Shown: positions 33,560-41,937 of the stretch, one piece after another
Position numbering within the stretch: the stretch's first letter is position 1
Layout: every line of letters begins with the position of its first letter
Assembly (NCBI GenBank): GCA_964493505.1
Contig: CAZBNP010000015.1
Span: forward strand, 49,522-113,521
DNA from: Chryseosolibacter sp964493505
GTDB lineage: Bacteria; Bacteroidota; Bacteroidia; Cytophagales; Cyclobacteriaceae
Direction of reading: 5' to 3'
DNA: 64,000 bases
Notes under the pieces: generated by a model
Databases searched by the model: none
The model's input: the letters and a program-made list of their open reading frames with translations, nothing else
Told to the model about the DNA's origin: nothing
Translations under genes and position numbers: made by a program

Positions 33560-35443
33560 ATGAGCGACCAGATCCTTCACGAATGCGGTATAGCTTTGAT
33601 CCGCCTTCGGAAACCTCTCTCCTACTATCTCAAAAAGTACGGGACGGCAGCATACCCCATGAACCGGATGTACATCCTGATGGAGAAGCAGCACAACAGG
33701 GGGCAGGACGGGGCGGGGGTCGCAAACATCAAGATCGACGTCGAGCCTGGTCACAGGTACATCAGTCGGTACCGTTCAATAAAATCCCAGCCCGTGGCCG
33801 ATCTTTTCAGGAAGATCGGCAAGAAATACCGTAAAGCTCAGAAAGCAGGAAAAGAAAAATTCCAGGACGAAACCTGGCTCAAGGAGAATGTCGCATTCAC
33901 CGGAGAGCTATGGCTCGGGCATCTGCGCTACGGCACACACGGAATGAACAGCATCGAAAATGTTCATCCTTTCCTTCGCCAGAATAACTGGAGGAGTCGC
34001 AACCTGGTGATGGCCGGCAACTTTAATATGACAAATGTTGAAGAGCTGTTCGATATCCTGGTCAACCTGGGGCAGCACCCGAAAGAAAAGGTCGACACCA
34101 TCACCGTGATGGAGAAGATCGGGCACTTCCTTGACGAGGAAGTCCAGGGCATTTTTGAAAAACATAAGGACCGGTACACCAACCGCGAAATCTCAGATAT
34201 CATTGAAGACGAGATCAACCTGCGACGGGTTTTGACACGCGCCTGCAAAGATTTTGACGGTGGCTACACGATGGCAGGTATGATCGGGTCAGGGTCGGCC
34301 TTTGTTGTCCGTGACCCCAACGGGATACGCCCGGCATACTTCTATGCCGATGATGAGGTCGTAGTAGTTGCCTCCGAGAAGCCCGCTATCAAGACAGCGT
34401 TTAACGTCGATTACGACCAGATCGAAGAAGTGAAACCCGGTCACGCGCTGATTATCTCCAAAAGCGGTGAATTCGTACAACACCCTATCATAAAGGCAGG
34501 CGAAAAGAAATACTGTAGCTTCGAGAGAATATATTTCTCCAGAGGAAATGATCCGGATATCTACAAGGAACGAAAAGAGCTCGGGCGACTTCTCGTGCCC
34601 CAGGTATTAAAAGCCATCAACTTCGACCTTAAGAACACAGTATTCTCCTACATTCCCAATACCGCCGAAACAGCCTTCTACGGAATGATGGCCGGTATCG
34701 AAGACTACCTTATCCAGCGGCAAAAAGAGATTATCCTCGAAGGGAAACCGACCGTCGATTCAATTGAGGAGATCATATCATTCCGTCCGCGAATAGAAAA
34801 GATTGTCCTAAAAGATGTCAAGCTGCGCACCTTCATCACTGATGAAGATCACCGCGACGACATGGTTGCGCACGTATACGACACCACCTATGAGGTGATC
34901 CAAAAGAACAAGGATACCCTTGTGGTTATCGATGACTCTATCGTGCGGGGAACCACACTGGAAAAAAGCATATTGAAAATGCTTGACCGCCTCAATCCGA
35001 AGAAGATCGTGGTGGTATCGTCCGCTCCCCAGATCAGGTTCCCTGACTGCTATGGCATCGACATGAGTAAAATGGGAGACTTCCTCGCCTTCCGGGCGAT
35101 GATTGCGCTTTTGAAAGATCACGGGAAAGACTATCTGCTAGGCGAAGTGTACGAAAAGTGTACCCGTTCGAAGGACTCATACTCCGAGAATTATATAAAG
35201 CTGCTTTATGATCAGTTTACCAATGAAGAGCTGTCTCAAAAGATCTCCGAGATCGTCAAGCCCGCGGGCATGAACGCGGAAGTACAGGTGGTCTTCCAGA
35301 CTGTGGAGAACCTTCACAAGGCATGTCCGCGCCACCTGGGCGACTGGTACTTTACAGGAAACTATCCCACGCCGGGCGGCATGAAGGTTGTAAACCGATC
35401 TTACGCCAACTATATGGAGGGCCGCCTCGTGCGCGCCTACTAA
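33560..35443 (+). CDS. PurF-like amidophosphoribosyltransferase, long form
   Basis: A 627-residue two-domain protein. The N-terminal class II glutaminase has its likely nucleophile at Cys9 (LHECGIALI), preceded by eight residues that would need removal; EKQHNRGQDGAG and LWLGHLRYGTHG follow. The C-terminal phosphoribosyltransferase domain has the PRPP loop VVIDDSIVRGTT and SSAPQIRFPDCYGIDM. This matches PurF, which makes phosphoribosylamine in purine synthesis, but it is about 120 residues longer than E. coli PurF, with lysine-rich insertions in the glutaminase domain. Many Bacteroidota carry such a long form beside a canonical PurF, so its exact role is unsure. Confidence 0.85.
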   Translation: MSDQILHECGIALIRLRKPLSYYLKKYGTAAYPMNRMYILMEKQHNRGQDGAGVANIKIDVEPGHRYISRYRSIKSQPVADLFRKIGKKYRKAQKAGKEKFQDETWLKENVAFTGELWLGHLRYGTHGMNSIENVHPFLRQNNWRSRNLVMAGNFNMTNVEELFDILVNLGQHPKEKVDTITVMEKIGHFLDEEVQGIFEKHKDRYTNREISDIIEDEINLRRVLTRACKDFDGGYTMAGMIGSGSAFVVRDPNGIRPAYFYADDEVVVVASEKPAIKTAFNVDYDQIEEVKPGHALIISKSGEFVQHPIIKAGEKKYCSFERIYFSRGNDPDIYKERKELGRLLVPQVLKAINFDLKNTVFSYIPNTAETAFYGMMAGIEDYLIQRQKEIILEGKPTVDSIEEIISFRPRIEKIVLKDVKLRTFITDEDHRDDMVAHVYDTTYEVIQKNKDTLVVIDDSIVRGTTLEKSILKMLDRLNPKKIVVVSSAPQIRFPDCYGIDMSKMGDFLAFRAMIALLKDHGKDYLLGEVYEKCTRSKDSYSENYIKLLYDQFTNEELSQKISEIVKPAGMNAEVQVVFQTVENLHKACPRHLGDWYFTGNYPTPGGMKVVNRSYANYMEGRLVRAY

Positions 35444-35462
35444 CCGCAGTAACTCATACTGG

Positions 35463-35490
35463 CCCAAAACCGGTTCCGAAGGATTTTGGG
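35463..35490 (+). terminator. Hairpin after the PurF-like gene
   Basis: CCCAAAACC pairs with GGATTTTGGG (one bulged A) around a 9-base loop, 20 bases after the stop. No U-run follows, so termination is only possible, not shown. A tandem 8-base repeat (GCAATGTT twice, 35497-35512) lies just downstream. Confidence 0.35.
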
Positions 35491-35543
35491 TAAGGTGCAA
35501 TGTTGCAATGTTTTCTTATTTTAGACCAATAATCCCGTTTCCC

Positions 35544-35948
35544 ATGAATTATTGGCTTTTAAAAACAGAACCGGATTCCTATTCCTGGAATGACCTTGTG
35601 AAAGACAAGAAGACCGTCTGGGACGGTGTTCGAAACTTTCAAGCCCGGAGCAACCTAAAAAAAATGGAAAAGGGTGATACGGTGCTTATCTATCACACAG
35701 GCAGTGAGAAAGCGGTGGTCGGCGAGGCAGTTGTGACAAAAAGTGCTTATCCGGATCCGAAAGACAATGAATGGGTTGTAGTAGAACTCGCCCCCGCCAA
35801 GCCATTAAAAAACCCTGTGTCACTCGCACAAATTAAATCGGATAAGCGTTTATCAGGTATGACACTTGTGCGGGCTCCACGTCTTTCCGTGCAGCCTGTA
35901 ACGGAGTCAGAATTCGCGCTCATAGCGGCGTTAAGCGAACGTAAATGA
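35544..35948 (+). CDS. EVE domain protein
   Basis: A 134-residue single-domain EVE protein (PUA-like fold). It opens with the signature YWLLKTEPDSYSWNDL, followed by WDGVRNFQARSNLKKM and GDTVLIYHTG, all characteristic. EVE domains bind modified bases in DNA or RNA and are common both in housekeeping contexts and near defence genes. Here the neighbours are ordinary, so a housekeeping RNA- or DNA-modification reader role is more likely. I chose the ATG at 35544; an in-frame ATG at 35508 would add 12 residues not seen in the family. It precedes a secreted-protein gene by 7 bases. Confidence 0.9.
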   Translation: MNYWLLKTEPDSYSWNDLVKDKKTVWDGVRNFQARSNLKKMEKGDTVLIYHTGSEKAVVGEAVVTKSAYPDPKDNEWVVVELAPAKPLKNPVSLAQIKSDKRLSGMTLVRAPRLSVQPVTESEFALIAALSERK

Positions 35949-35955
35949 TGTTCCA

Positions 35956-37545
35956 ATGAAAGCGTATTTCAAGGCATTTATTCTTTTGTTTGCATTCTCT
36001 GCGACAATTCCCGCGACAGCTCAGATTGACCAGCCGAAGCGATTTGAGATGGTGAAAAAAGGGTCGGATGCGTACTTTACTATTATTTCGCTTGAGGAAG
36101 ACGGGCTGGCGTTGGTTCGCGATAAAGACAAATATGAAGGCAATAAAGAGCTGTGGCAGATCATCGTACTCGACACCGAACTCAGGGAAAAACACAACTT
36201 CGACATCGCCATCAACGTCCGATACTCATTGCTTGGATACGAAGTTGATGATGATTATCTCTACCTGCTTTTCAGAACCGGAGAAACGACAAAGAACAGT
36301 CTGGAACTCATTGAAGTAAGTACTGCCTATGGCAGGGAGACCAGGCGGGAGGAGATAGACCCCGAACTCGATTTCAAGATCACACACTTTAGCAAGGTCG
36401 GCGCCAATATGATCTTTGGTGGCTATGTTTCCAATGAGCCTGCAATACTGCTCTATGAGACTTCCGGCAGATCCCTCAAGGTTCTTCCCGGTTTCTTCCA
36501 GAAAGACAACGAGCTTGTAGAACTAAGGGTCAATGAAAATAATACCTTCAATTCAGTACTCATCGACCGCAGTCAGCGTTCCGAGCGTAAACTCGTATTC
36601 AAGACCTTCGATGCGACCGGAAATCTGCTACTGGAAGACATTGTGCCACTTGACGACAGCAAATCATTGCAGCACGGCTTGAGCAGCTCACTGAAGCGCG
36701 ACGAGCTTATGGTATTCGGCACCTGGGGAGATCGCCAGGGCAAGCAATCGTATGGGTTCTTCTCCCTTGCGGTCGATCCGTTCAGTCAGCAAGAGGTTAA
36801 GTATTTCTACTTCGGCGCTATGGATAATTTTCTGGACTATCTGCGCCCGAAACGCGCCGAGCGGATTAGAAAGAGTACCCACGATGCGATTGTCAATAAA
36901 CGCAATCCATCCTTCAGCACGTATGTGATGCCGTTCCGGATCCTGGAGGCACCGGGAGGCTTTGTGGTGCTGAGTGAGGTGTACAATCCGTCCAATACCA
37001 TGAGTCCGTATTACAACAGTCCGTACGGGCGGCCGTACTACTCAAATCCCTATTATTACTATAATCAATTCTGGCCAGGATATTATCCCGGCATGCGCAT
37101 GTACCGTCCCTATTCCTACGGCGACCCTACACGCAACAACGACAATATCAGGCTGTATTCTACCGTCGCCACTGCGTTCGATTCAGACGGCAATATGCTC
37201 TGGGATCACAGCGTCACGCTCGACGAAATGAAAAGACCCGCGCTGGAACAAATGGCAGACATTTACACAACCGGGCAGCGACTCCATTTCATTTATAAGA
37301 AAGAATCGGCGTTCACAGTCAAGAGCGTCTCACTTGCCGACGGAGAGGCGACGGAGAGTACGGAGAAAATAAAACTATTGGAACCGCAGCAGGAAGTGCG
37401 CTCGGAGAAGGAAGTTGAGGATGGTGTCCGGCATTGGTACGGGAACGCGTTCTATCTCTGGGGTTATCACACCGTCCGGGATCCTCAAAACAAGCAGAAC
37501 AGGGTAAGGGACGTTTTCTATATTAACAAGATCGTAATCAACTAA
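35956..37545 (+). CDS. Hypothetical secreted protein with Tyr-rich loop
   Basis: A 529-residue exported protein that I do not recognise. A signal peptide (residues 1-23, FILLFAFSATIPATAQ) is followed by what looks like a beta-propeller-type repeat pattern with many strand-turn segments (DKYEGNKELWQIIVLD, LFRTGETTKNSLELIEV, MIFGGYVSNEPAILLYE). At about residues 350-390 lies an insertion unusually rich in Tyr, Pro and Asn (NSPYGRPYYSNPYYYY, then YYPGMRMYRPYSYG). It is probably periplasmic or surface exposed. No lipobox or type IX C-terminal domain was seen. It follows the EVE gene by 7 bases and probably shares its transcript. Confidence 0.65.
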   Translation: MKAYFKAFILLFAFSATIPATAQIDQPKRFEMVKKGSDAYFTIISLEEDGLALVRDKDKYEGNKELWQIIVLDTELREKHNFDIAINVRYSLLGYEVDDDYLYLLFRTGETTKNSLELIEVSTAYGRETRREEIDPELDFKITHFSKVGANMIFGGYVSNEPAILLYETSGRSLKVLPGFFQKDNELVELRVNENNTFNSVLIDRSQRSERKLVFKTFDATGNLLLEDIVPLDDSKSLQHGLSSSLKRDELMVFGTWGDRQGKQSYGFFSLAVDPFSQQEVKYFYFGAMDNFLDYLRPKRAERIRKSTHDAIVNKRNPSFSTYVMPFRILEAPGGFVVLSEVYNPSNTMSPYYNSPYGRPYYSNPYYYYNQFWPGYYPGMRMYRPYSYGDPTRNNDNIRLYSTVATAFDSDGNMLWDHSVTLDEMKRPALEQMADIYTTGQRLHFIYKKESAFTVKSVSLADGEATESTEKIKLLEPQQEVRSEKEVEDGVRHWYGNAFYLWGYHTVRDPQNKQNRVRDVFYINKIVIN

Positions 37546-37600
37546 TACACCTCCTCGTACCCGACCCGTATCAAGCGAATTGAAAACCGGGGTCTCCGGG

Positions 37601-37632
37601 TTGGAAACGTGCGTGTTTAATGCGTATATTTG
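37601..37632 (+). promoter_or_regulatory. Candidate pyrR-pyrB promoter
   Basis: TTG at 37601-37603, a 21-base spacer, and TATATTTG at 37625-37632, an exact -7 match. The predicted start point is near 37639. The -7 box covers the possible ATG at 37620, so translation most likely starts at 37644 with a leader of only a few bases. No PyrR-type RNA attenuator is therefore possible upstream. Confidence 0.65.
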
Positions 37633-37643
37633 CCGAGGCTAGT

Positions 37644-38186
37644 ATGCAGAAAAAACTAATCCTTGATTCTGACCTCCTCGACATCACCGTCAGTCGGCTT
37701 TGCCAGCAATTAATTGAAAATCACGACACTTTTTCCGATACCGTCATCATCGGCATGCAGCCCAGGGGTATTTTCCTCGCGGAGCTGATCCACAAGAATC
37801 TCGAGAAAAACATCAAGGGAAAAATCCCGCTTGGATACCTGGACGCCACATTCCACCGCGATGATTTCAGGCGGCGGGAAGAACCCATCAAGGCAAGTGA
37901 GAGCAGAATTCCCTTTATCATCGAAGGCAAGAAGGTCGTGCTCGTAGACGACGTGCTTTTCACCGGCAGAACCATACGCGCGGCAATGGATGCCATGATC
38001 GCCTTTGGCCGACCGGAGAAAGTAGAGCTGCTCGTCATGATAGACCGAAAGTATAACCGCGAATTACCCATAGCACCCGACTATGTCGGCAGAACCGTAA
38101 CCACGATGGCCTCACAGCGGGTATTGGTCGAACTGCAGGCACAGGGACACAAGCAAAACAAGATCTGGTTGATCAACAAGGATTGA
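37644..38186 (+). CDS. pyrR: PyrR bifunctional regulator/uracil phosphoribosyltransferase
   Basis: About 180 residues of a type I phosphoribosyltransferase with the PyrR pattern: IIGMQPRGIFLAELI, the PRPP loop VVLVDDVLFTGRTIRAAMD, and LVMIDRKYNRELPI with a basic RNA-facing surface. In Firmicutes PyrR binds pyr mRNA leaders to attenuate transcription and has weak UPRTase activity. Here it overlaps the start region of pyrB, forming a pyrR-pyrB pair. The mapped promoter suggests a very short leader, so regulation by a classical PyrR attenuator is not supported; the UPRTase role may dominate. Start chosen at the ATG at 37644 because the ATG at 37620 lies in the promoter. Confidence 0.9.
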   Translation: MQKKLILDSDLLDITVSRLCQQLIENHDTFSDTVIIGMQPRGIFLAELIHKNLEKNIKGKIPLGYLDATFHRDDFRRREEPIKASESRIPFIIEGKKVVLVDDVLFTGRTIRAAMDAMIAFGRPEKVELLVMIDRKYNRELPIAPDYVGRTVTTMASQRVLVELQAQGHKQNKIWLINKD

Positions 38187-38191
38187 AAATT

Positions 38192-39115
38192 ATGTCAAGG
38201 CTCAGTCAAAGACATCTTCTCGGCATCAAAGACATCACACAAGACGACATAGAGCTTATTTTCGAAACCGCGGAGAATTTCAAAGAGGTCATTAACCGCA
38301 CGATTAAGAAAGTTCCTTCTCTGCGCGATGTTACCATCGCCAACGTATTCTTTGAAAACTCCACCCGCACCCGTCTTTCCTTTGAGTTAGCGGAAAAAAG
38401 ATTATCGGCGGATGTTGTCAACTTTTCGGCATCTAACAGTTCAGTAAAAAAAGGAGAGACATTGCTTGACACTGTCAACAACATCCTGGCAATGAAGGTC
38501 GACATGGTCGTCATGCGTCATGCAAGCCCAGGGGCTCCGCACTATTTGTCGAAGCACATCACAGCGAATATCGTCAACGCCGGAGATGGTACACACGAGC
38601 ATCCCACACAGGCATTGCTGGATGCCTTTTCAATACGCGAAAAGATAGGCGATATATCGGGAAAAAAGATCGCGATCATTGGCGATATCCTGCACTCGCG
38701 TGTGGCGTTGTCGAATATATTCGCGCTTCAGAAACTCGGCGCAAAAGTGATGGTGTGCGGTCCCCCCACACTTCTCCCGAAGTTTATCGGTCAACTCGGC
38801 GTCGACGTTGAATTCGATGTAAAAAAAGCGCTGGCGTGGTGTGATGTCGCGAACGTGTTGCGGATTCAGCTTGAACGACAACAGATCAAGTACTTCCCGT
38901 CGCTCAGGGAATATTCCATTTACTATGGAATAACGAAAAAAATGCTTGACGAGCTCAATAAGCCAATCGTGATTATGCACCCCGGCCCTATTAACCGTGG
39001 CGTCGAACTCAGCAGTGACGCCGCCGACTCCGGGCATTCCATTATCCTGGAGCAGGTTGAAAACGGCGTCGCAGTGCGAATGGCAGTGCTCTACTTACTG
39101 GCCGGCGTGCGTTGA
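38192..39115 (+). CDS. pyrB: Aspartate carbamoyltransferase catalytic subunit
   Basis: A 307-residue ATCase catalytic chain that condenses carbamoyl phosphate with aspartate, the first committed step of pyrimidine synthesis. The carbamoyl-phosphate loop FFENSTRTRLSFE is present, with SSVKKGETLLDTV, GDGTHEHPTQALLD and IMHPGPINRGVEL. It is normal length. No pyrI regulatory subunit is adjacent, which fits the unregulated trimer type found with PyrR. A TTG at 38183 could add three residues. It starts 5 bases after the pyrR stop. Confidence 0.95.
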   Translation: MSRLSQRHLLGIKDITQDDIELIFETAENFKEVINRTIKKVPSLRDVTIANVFFENSTRTRLSFELAEKRLSADVVNFSASNSSVKKGETLLDTVNNILAMKVDMVVMRHASPGAPHYLSKHITANIVNAGDGTHEHPTQALLDAFSIREKIGDISGKKIAIIGDILHSRVALSNIFALQKLGAKVMVCGPPTLLPKFIGQLGVDVEFDVKKALAWCDVANVLRIQLERQQIKYFPSLREYSIYYGITKKMLDELNKPIVIMHPGPINRGVELSSDAADSGHSIILEQVENGVAVRMAVLYLLAGVR

Positions 39116-39162
39116 TCTTCCTGGTCTTTTTCGTATTATTACGACAATAATCCCATTATTTC

Positions 39163-40536
39163 ATGATCCACGACTCCATTATCGAAACGATAGGCAATAC
39201 GCCCATGGTGAAGCTCAATAAGATCTTCAAGGGTGTGCCCGGAACTTACCTTACCAAGGTTGAATACTTCAATCCCGGCAACAGCACAAAAGACCGGATG
39301 GCATTAAAGATGGTGGAGGATGCGGAGAAAGCGGGCGTTCTCAAGCCGGGAGGTACAATCATCGAAGGCACCTCTGGAAACACAGGTATGGGATTGGCAT
39401 TGACCGCTATCGCAAAGGGGTACAAGTGCATTTTTACGATGGCCGACAAGCAATCGCAGGAGAAGATCAACATCCTGAAAGCTGTGGGAGCGGAAGTGAT
39501 CGTTTGCCCGACGAATGTCGCGCCCGACGATCCGCGATCATATTATTCAGTCGCAAAAAAACTGAACAAAGAGATACCGAACTCGATCTACCCCAACCAG
39601 TACGACAATCCATCCAATGCCCAGGCGCACTACGAAACTACCGGCCCGGAGATATGGAAGCAAACACAGGGAAAGATCACGCACTATATAGCGACTGTCG
39701 GGACTGGCGGTTCGATGTGCGGCACAGCGAAGTATCTCAAAGAGCAAAACCCATCCATCGTCACCGTTGGCATTGATACATACGGGTCGGTGTTCAAGAA
39801 ATACAAAGAGACGGGAATATTCGATGAGAATGAAATCTACCCTTATATGACTGAGGGATTTGGCGAGGATATTCTTCCGAAGAACGTCGACTTTGATGTG
39901 ATCGATCACTTTGTGAAAGTCACCGACAAAGACGGTGCGATTATGGCGCGCAAGCTTTCGCGCGAGGAAGGACTTTTCTGCGGATGGTCAAGCGGATCCG
40001 CTGTTCATGGCGCGTTGGAGTACGCTCGTCAGCACATGAAAAGCGACGACATCGTGGTCATGCTTCTCCCCGACCACGGCACCCGGTACCTCGCCAAAGT
40101 GTATAACGACCAATGGATGAAAGATCATGGCTTTCTGGAAACGCGTTCATTTGGATCGGCTCGCGATATCCTTCAGCAGCCGAATAGAAAGAACAATCTC
40201 ATTACCGTTGAGAAATCCGCACAGGTCAGCGAAGCAATTCTGGTCTTTAACCGGGAAGGTATCGATCAGGTTCCTGTAGTGGAAAACGGCCAGTTTGTCG
40301 GAAGCATCAGTTCGTCCAGCCTGCTGGAAAAGATCATTCACGATCCGCAACTACAAAAGAAGCAGGTTGGTGAGATCATGGACAAACCTATGATCTTTGT
40401 AGCGCCTGATAGTACATTAGATGTGTTGTCATCTATGCTCAACAAAGATAACAAGGCGTTATTAGTGAGAGACGGTGAAGAAAAGGTTCATATCATCACC
40501 CAGCATGACGTGCTGAAAGCAATGTCTGTTAATTAA
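39163..40536 (+). CDS. Cystathionine beta-synthase-like PLP enzyme with CBS pair
   Basis: A 457-residue enzyme. The N-terminal fold-type II PLP domain has the cofactor lysine K43 in NPGNSTKDRMALK, the phosphate loop GTSGNTGMG and the ATVGTGGSMCG loop. It is followed by two CBS domains (about residues 340-455, with VDQVPVV-like IDQVPVVENGQFVGSI). This layout is that of cystathionine beta-synthase (serine plus homocysteine to cystathionine) and distinguishes it from plain cysteine synthase. The CBS pair in eukaryotes binds SAM; whether it does so here is unknown. The gene stands alone between pyrB and a convergent OmpA-like gene. Confidence 0.9.
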   Translation: MIHDSIIETIGNTPMVKLNKIFKGVPGTYLTKVEYFNPGNSTKDRMALKMVEDAEKAGVLKPGGTIIEGTSGNTGMGLALTAIAKGYKCIFTMADKQSQEKINILKAVGAEVIVCPTNVAPDDPRSYYSVAKKLNKEIPNSIYPNQYDNPSNAQAHYETTGPEIWKQTQGKITHYIATVGTGGSMCGTAKYLKEQNPSIVTVGIDTYGSVFKKYKETGIFDENEIYPYMTEGFGEDILPKNVDFDVIDHFVKVTDKDGAIMARKLSREEGLFCGWSSGSAVHGALEYARQHMKSDDIVVMLLPDHGTRYLAKVYNDQWMKDHGFLETRSFGSARDILQQPNRKNNLITVEKSAQVSEAILVFNREGIDQVPVVENGQFVGSISSSSLLEKIIHDPQLQKKQVGEIMDKPMIFVAPDSTLDVLSSMLNKDNKALLVRDGEEKVHIITQHDVLKAMSVN

Positions 40537-40563
40537 GGGCTTCCCGCAAGATCCCGGGCTCCC

Positions 40564-41862
40564 CTATCGTAGAATCTCAACCTCCACGCGCACGTTTTCA
40601 TTCGCATGCGGTGAGTGTTTATCGTAAATAGGTTTCTTTCCGCCCCATGCCTTTATATGCATACGGTCTGCGGAGATTCCGCTGCTGATGAGATAGTCGC
40701 GAATAACAACAGCCCGTTCTTCGGAAAGCTGCTTTGCAGAACCGAATCCCTGCTTGGTTCCCGTTAATGAATAGAAATTATCAGGTGTATTCATCCGTAT
40801 GATCCTGCCCGCGGCGTTTCCATTGGTATGGCCGTGTATTACGATCTCGTATGAGGGATTCTCGACCAGCAGATCAAGAAGGTTGTTCACTTCATATCGC
40901 GACTCCGGTCGCATAACCGCGGCATCTTTAAAAAAGAACACGTTATACATAATCGCTATATCGCCTTTCTGCAGCCTGATCAACTCAAAGGGAATGATCA
41001 GGCTATTGCTATCGTCCAGGTAGAAGTCCGGCGACAGGCTGGCCGGATCGAATTCGATCTGCTGTTTTCGATAGCCGAATACCTGGCACACAAACGATAT
41101 CTTTCCTGATTTCGTTGACGCCATGATCACGTGCACAGGCTTGTTCGCCTTATAGCTGGCCATTTTGCGCGAGCGCTCAAAGTCGATCGCCTCAACCTCC
41201 CCTGCTATACTATCTCCGTTGTCGGCACGAAACAAGTGGAAGAAAAAGTTCTGGTCGGCAAGCTCCTTCGCCGTCAGCGATTCTATTGGGATCCTCTCCG
41301 GCGACTGATCGTCGGAAGCAGGTAGAACAGCGGGCGTGGTATCTTCAGCCACAACGGGGATATCGGAGAGACTACCGGCGGCCGTCCGGCGTTCATCAGC
41401 AACTGACCAGTTGCCCGACAGTGACGCCACTACCGGAGGGCCTCCTGCGGTATTCTCGTCCTTCACGTGCAGGATCTCACTGCCCGTTTCAGGATTGACG
41501 TCGATCTCGCGCTGTATGCGGGCAACCGTCGTTACCTTTTGAAAAGGCCCCGAATACACCCACGTATCGAAGTACTTCGTTTCAGCCCGGTGCCGCAACG
41601 CTTCGTCGATAGCGTTTTGCCGATCGTCGGTGGCGAGCACATAAACATAATAGAGATTCCGGTTGAAGTTCATCTCAAACCGGGCAGGGAAGCTATGCCG
41701 GTTTGCGTCTTTGGTAAAGTCGACCGCATTCTTGTGAATAGCAAAGGCGCCTATAACGACGTAGTTAGGATAGGTGTTAAGCGAGTCCTGGGCAGTAAGA
41801 GAGAGGGGAACGACAAGGACAGACCACTTACATACGTGTGCAAAAAGTATGAATTTCTTCAT
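40564..41862 (-). CDS. OmpA-family protein with SPOR-like N-terminus
   Basis: A 432-residue exported protein. A signal peptide (residues 1-24, ending LTAQ) precedes a SPOR-like segment (NYVVIGAFAIHKNAV to about residue 100), which may bind peptidoglycan glycan. A charged, low-complexity middle follows. The C-terminal 120 residues are OmpA-like: IVIHGHTNG, then SEERAVVIRDYLISSGI and MHIKAWGGKKPI, the peptidoglycan-binding pattern. It is probably tethered to the wall in the periplasm. A well-formed promoter with a palindromic spacer lies directly upstream. Confidence 0.85.
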   Translation of the reverse strand: MKKFILFAHVCKWSVLVVPLSLTAQDSLNTYPNYVVIGAFAIHKNAVDFTKDANRHSFPARFEMNFNRNLYYVYVLATDDRQNAIDEALRHRAETKYFDTWVYSGPFQKVTTVARIQREIDVNPETGSEILHVKDENTAGGPPVVASLSGNWSVADERRTAAGSLSDIPVVAEDTTPAVLPASDDQSPERIPIESLTAKELADQNFFFHLFRADNGDSIAGEVEAIDFERSRKMASYKANKPVHVIMASTKSGKISFVCQVFGYRKQQIEFDPASLSPDFYLDDSNSLIIPFELIRLQKGDIAIMYNVFFFKDAAVMRPESRYEVNNLLDLLVENPSYEIVIHGHTNGNAAGRIIRMNTPDNFYSLTGTKQGFGSAKQLSEERAVVIRDYLISSGISADRMHIKAWGGKKPIYDKHSPHANENVRVEVEILR

Positions 41863-41896
41863 GGCACAACCTGGAGTTTATTGAGAGTCGTGCCCA

Positions 41897-41926
41897 CTAA
41901 TATAGGAAATATTTCCTTTTATCAAA
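41897..41926 (-). promoter_or_regulatory. Promoter of the OmpA-like gene with palindromic spacer
   Basis: On the minus strand: TTTG at 41926-41923, an 18-base spacer, TATATTAG at 41904-41897. The spacer includes the 12-base perfect palindrome GGAAATATTTCC (41905-41916) abutting the -7 box, a good candidate operator. Confidence 0.5.
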
Positions 41927-41937
41927 GTATCAGCCCT

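Noticed and set aside
37620..37643. Upstream ATG adding eight residues to pyrR
   Set aside because: It overlaps the predicted -7 promoter box, so it is probably not transcribed.
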